From NCBI GenBank assembly GCA_013373205.1, contig JABXIG010000003.1, positions 905,853-969,852 on the forward strand: 64,000 nucleotides of DNA, read 5' to 3'. A program made the translations under genes and the position numbers. This stretch comes from Methylocystaceae bacterium. Lineage in GTDB: Bacteria; Pseudomonadota; Alphaproteobacteria; Rhodospirillales; Terasakiellaceae. This document shows, one piece after another, positions 61,699-64,000 of this stretch. Each line of letters begins with the position of its first letter. The stretch's first letter is position 1. The notes beneath the pieces were generated by a model. That model had not been told where the DNA came from and ran no database searches. It saw nothing but the letters and a program-made list of their open reading frames with translations.

Positions 61699-62885
61699 CG
61701 ATCAATCTCACCGAAAACGATATCAAGCGAACCGATATTAGCGGTAATATCAGCAAGCATATGACCTTTGGATAAGAAATCCATGGCCTGCAAATGGGCA
61801 AACCCTGGGGCACGGATGTGACAGCGATAAGGCTTATTCGTCCCATCAGAGACCAGATAGACCGCAAATTCCCCTTTCGGCGCTTCAACCGCACAATAGG
61901 TTTCACCCGCCGGTACTTTGAACCCTTCGGTAAAGAGTTTGAAGTGATGGATCAAAGCCTCCATCGAGGTCTTCATCGCAGCACGTTTTGGTGGGGTGTA
62001 TTTATTGTCTGTACATTTAACCGGATCACCGACACAGGCATCCAGCTTGTCGCAAGCCTGCAAAATGATCTTACAGGTTTCATACATTTCCAGAACACGT
62101 AGATAATAACGGGCATAACAGTCATTAACCCGCGTACCGACTGGAATATCGAAGTCAAATTCATCATAAGAATCATAAGGCTGACTTTTACGCAAATCCC
62201 ATGGAACACCGCAACCGCGGATGTTTGGACCTGAGAAACCCCAGTCTTGTGCTTCTTCGTATGTGATAATCCCGATATCGACAGTACGTTGGCGGAAAAT
62301 TCGGTTGTCCGTCAAAAGTGTTTCAATGTCTTTAACCACATCAGGGAAGCGTTCTGCCCATGCACGGACATCATCGGTCAGTCCGGCAGGAATATCTTGG
62401 GCAACACCACCCGGGCGGAAATAGTTCATATGCATGCGCGCGCCACAGGCACGTTCACAGAATTCATACAAAATTTCGCGTTCTTCAAAACCCCATAGGA
62501 ACGGCGTCATTGCGCCAACGTCCATGGCATAGGAACAAACATTCAACAAATGGTTTTGGATACGACCGATTTCTGCAAAAAGAACACGGATATATTGTGC
62601 CCGTTTTGGAACTTCCATACCTGTTAGCTTTTCAATCGCCAGACAGAATGCATGTTCCTGGTTTTGTGGGGCAACGTAATCCAGACGGTCAAAGTACGGT
62701 GTACCTTGCGAATAGATTTTATGTTCTAAAAGCTTTTCAGTCCCGCGGTGCAACAGACCGATATGTGGATCAGCGCGATCTACAATTTCCCCGTCCAGTT
62801 CAAGAACAAGACGCAGAACCCCGTGAGCCGCAGGGTGTTGCGGGCCAAAGTTGAGGTTGTAGTTTTTGATTTGGTTCTCAGACAT
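61695..62885 (-). CDS. nuoD: NADH-quinone oxidoreductase subunit D
   Basis: A 396-residue 49-kDa subunit that forms most of the quinone-binding site. [20 protein letters not shown] near residue 14 holds the quinone-contact histidine, and [12 protein letters not shown] near residue 43 follows. It is separate from nuoC, unlike in E. coli, and overlaps it by one base. Confidence 0.97.
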   Translation of the reverse strand: MSENQIKNYNLNFGPQHPAAHGVLRLVLELDGEIVDRADPHIGLLHRGTEKLLEHKIYSQGTPYFDRLDYVAPQNQEHAFCLAIEKLTGMEVPKRAQYIRVLFAEIGRIQNHLLNVCSYAMDVGAMTPFLWGFEEREILYEFCERACGARMHMNYFRPGGVAQDIPAGLTDDVRAWAERFPDVVKDIETLLTDNRIFRQRTVDIGIITYEEAQDWGFSGPNIRGCGVPWDLRKSQPYDSYDEFDFDIPVGTRVNDCYARYYLRVLEMYETCKIILQACDKLDACVGDPVKCTDNKYTPPKRAAMKTSMEALIHHFKLFTEGFKVPAGETYCAVEAPKGEFAVYLVSDGTNKPYRCHIRAPGFAHLQAMDFLSKGHMLADITANIGSLDIVFGEIDR

Positions 62886-63493
62886 TAGGCTTCCTTCTCC
62901 GTTTTTTCATCACCGGGCAGGACACCTTGCAACCCTTCCCATGGGGAGAGGAAGTCAAAGCTGCGGAAGTCTTGCGTAAGCTTAACAGGTTCGTAAACCA
63001 CACGTTTTTGTTCGTCATCGTAACGCAGTTCTACATAACCCGTCAGCGGGAAATCTTTGCGCAATGGGTGGCCTTCAAAGCCATAGTCCGTCATAATACG
63101 ACGCAAGTCCGGGTGATCATCAAAATAGATGCCGAACAAATCCCATGTTTCACGCTCAAACCAGTTCGCTGTACTAAAGATGCTTGTCACGCTGGGCACA
63201 GCAGTATCTTCGTCTGTTGTGACTTTAACACGCACACGTAGGTTATGGGTCATCGACAGAAGGTTATAAACCACGTCGAACCGTTCTTCCCGGTTTGGAT
63301 AATCCGCACCACAGACATCAACTAATACTTTAAAGAGACAATTTGCATCATCACGCAGGAACGTGAGAACTTTACAAATAGCATCGCGGCGTGCGTGAAG
63401 GATCAGCTCGCCGTTTAAAATTTCTGTGCTGGTGATTTCCTGAGAAAGTTTCAGGTTCGCAATTTCTGCAATTTCCTTTAAGGCTTCACTCAT
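62885..63493 (-). CDS. nuoC: NADH-quinone oxidoreductase subunit C
   Basis: A 202-residue 30-kDa subunit. The family signature [22 protein letters not shown] is near residue 112, followed by [22 protein letters not shown]. It follows nuoB after 14 bases. Confidence 0.97.
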   Translation of the reverse strand: MSEALKEIAEIANLKLSQEITSTEILNGELILHARRDAICKVLTFLRDDANCLFKVLVDVCGADYPNREERFDVVYNLLSMTHNLRVRVKVTTDEDTAVPSVTSIFSTANWFERETWDLFGIYFDDHPDLRRIMTDYGFEGHPLRKDFPLTGYVELRYDDEQKRVVYEPVKLTQDFRSFDFLSPWEGLQGVLPGDEKTEKEA

Positions 63494-63507
63494 ATTAACC
63501 TACCCCC

Positions 63508-64000
63508 TTAACGGAAAAGCGTACCTGTGCGGCGAATTTTCTTCTGTAATTGAAGAATACCGTACACAAGTGCTTCTGCTGTTGGAGGACAGCCCGGGAC
63601 ATAAATATCAACCGGAACGACACGGTCACAACCACGAACAACGGAATAGGAATAATGGTAATATCCCCCGCCGTTGGCACAGGATCCCATTGAGATCACA
63701 TAGCGTGGTTCAGCCATTTGGTCATAGACGCGGCGAAAAGCCGGGGCCATTTTGTTGGTTAACGTCCCAGCTACAATGATCACATCAGACTGACGTGGGC
63801 TTGGGCGGGGAACAATACCAAAACGGTCAAGGTCATAGCGTGCCATATAGGCATGCATCATCTCAACCGCACAGCAGGCCAGACCAAATGTCAAAGGCCA
63901 AAGCGAACCAGTACGCGCCCAGTTCACTACCTTATCCAATTGCGCAACGACGAAACCACGATCTTGGATTTCGTCGGTAATTGCTTTTAACAGTTCGTCT
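63508..64000 (-). CDS. nuoB: NADH-quinone oxidoreductase subunit B, 5' end outside the window
   Basis: The frame stays open to the window edge, and upstream of the TTG at 63939 the codons read [20 protein letters not shown], the normal NuoB N-terminal region. The true start therefore lies beyond base 64000. The 164 visible residues hold the N2 4Fe-4S cluster ligands: the adjacent cysteines of LACCAVEMM, one in [13 protein letters not shown], and one in [12 protein letters not shown]2 is the cluster that reduces quinone. nuoA should follow outside the window. Confidence 0.96.
   Translation of the reverse strand, partial: DELLKAITDEIQDRGFVVAQLDKVVNWARTGSLWPLTFGLACCAVEMMHAYMARYDLDRFGIVPRPSPRQSDVIIVAGTLTNKMAPAFRRVYDQMAEPRYVISMGSCANGGGYYHYSYSVVRGCDRVVPVDIYVPGCPPTAEALVYGILQLQKKIRRTGTLFR

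Noticed and set aside
1..64000. CRISPR arrays, tRNA or rRNA genes
   Set aside because: The gaps between genes are short and were read through. No repeat-spacer pattern, tRNA cloverleaf or rRNA sequence was recognised.

Overview
The window comes from the chromosome of an alphaproteobacterium, most like a Rhodospirillales or similar marine lineage. Base composition is moderate and AT-richer than many members of the class. The evidence is the set of conserved gene neighbourhoods: ppiD-trpE-trpG-trpD-trpC-moaC-moeA-lexA-comEC-gltX-gltA; rpsB-tsf-pyrH-frr-uppS-cdsA-dxr-rseP-bamA-skp-lpxD-fabZ-lpxA-lpxI-lpxB; and nuoB to nuoN followed by birA-coaX-rnj-mce-proS-lolC-lolD-dnaE. A GAAC-N7-GAAC LexA box, the short ProRS lacking an editing insert, LpxI in place of LpxH, and RNase J all fit the class. 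The genus cannot be fixed from the sequence alone.

Layout. 0.1-3.5 kb (+): ppiD-trpE. 3.6-7.7 kb (-): a five-gene copper operon, copA-cueR-deacetylase-copZ-GDT1 half-protein, which separates trpE from trpG. 7.9-12.8 kb (+): trpGDC, moaC, moeA and lexA. 12.8-14.9 kb (-): comEC. 15.0-17.8 kb (+): gltX and gltA. 17.9-19.5 kb: the divergent pair argO/argP. 19.5-34.2 kb (-): one long envelope, lipid A, outer-membrane and translation block from rpsB to lpxB, with gloA at its end. 34.3-37.9 kb (-): dnaE. 38.0-42.2 kb (+): a cyclase followed by a four-gene DUF1538/DUF1538/P-II-like/CBS operon, placed against the surrounding direction of transcription. 42.2-45.5 kb (-): lolD, lolC, proS. 45.5-46.5 kb: three small unrecognised genes. 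46.6-50.3 kb (-): mce, rnj, coaX, birA. 50.3-64.0 kb (-): the respiratory complex I operon nuoN back to nuoB, with nuoB cut by the window end.

Most genes are housekeeping. The accessory material is three cassettes set into otherwise conserved neighbourhoods: copper resistance, argO/argP, and the cyclase-DUF1538-PII-CBS module. The last is the best candidate for an undescribed system. It encodes two paralogous membrane proteins, a trimeric P-II-like regulator with altered ligand loops and a two-CBS adenylate sensor, all translationally coupled, closed by a strong terminator, and lying directly downstream of a membrane-bound nucleotide cyclase.

No rRNA, tRNA, insertion sequence, phage gene or CRISPR array was seen. 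No gene-free stretch exceeds about 185 bases.
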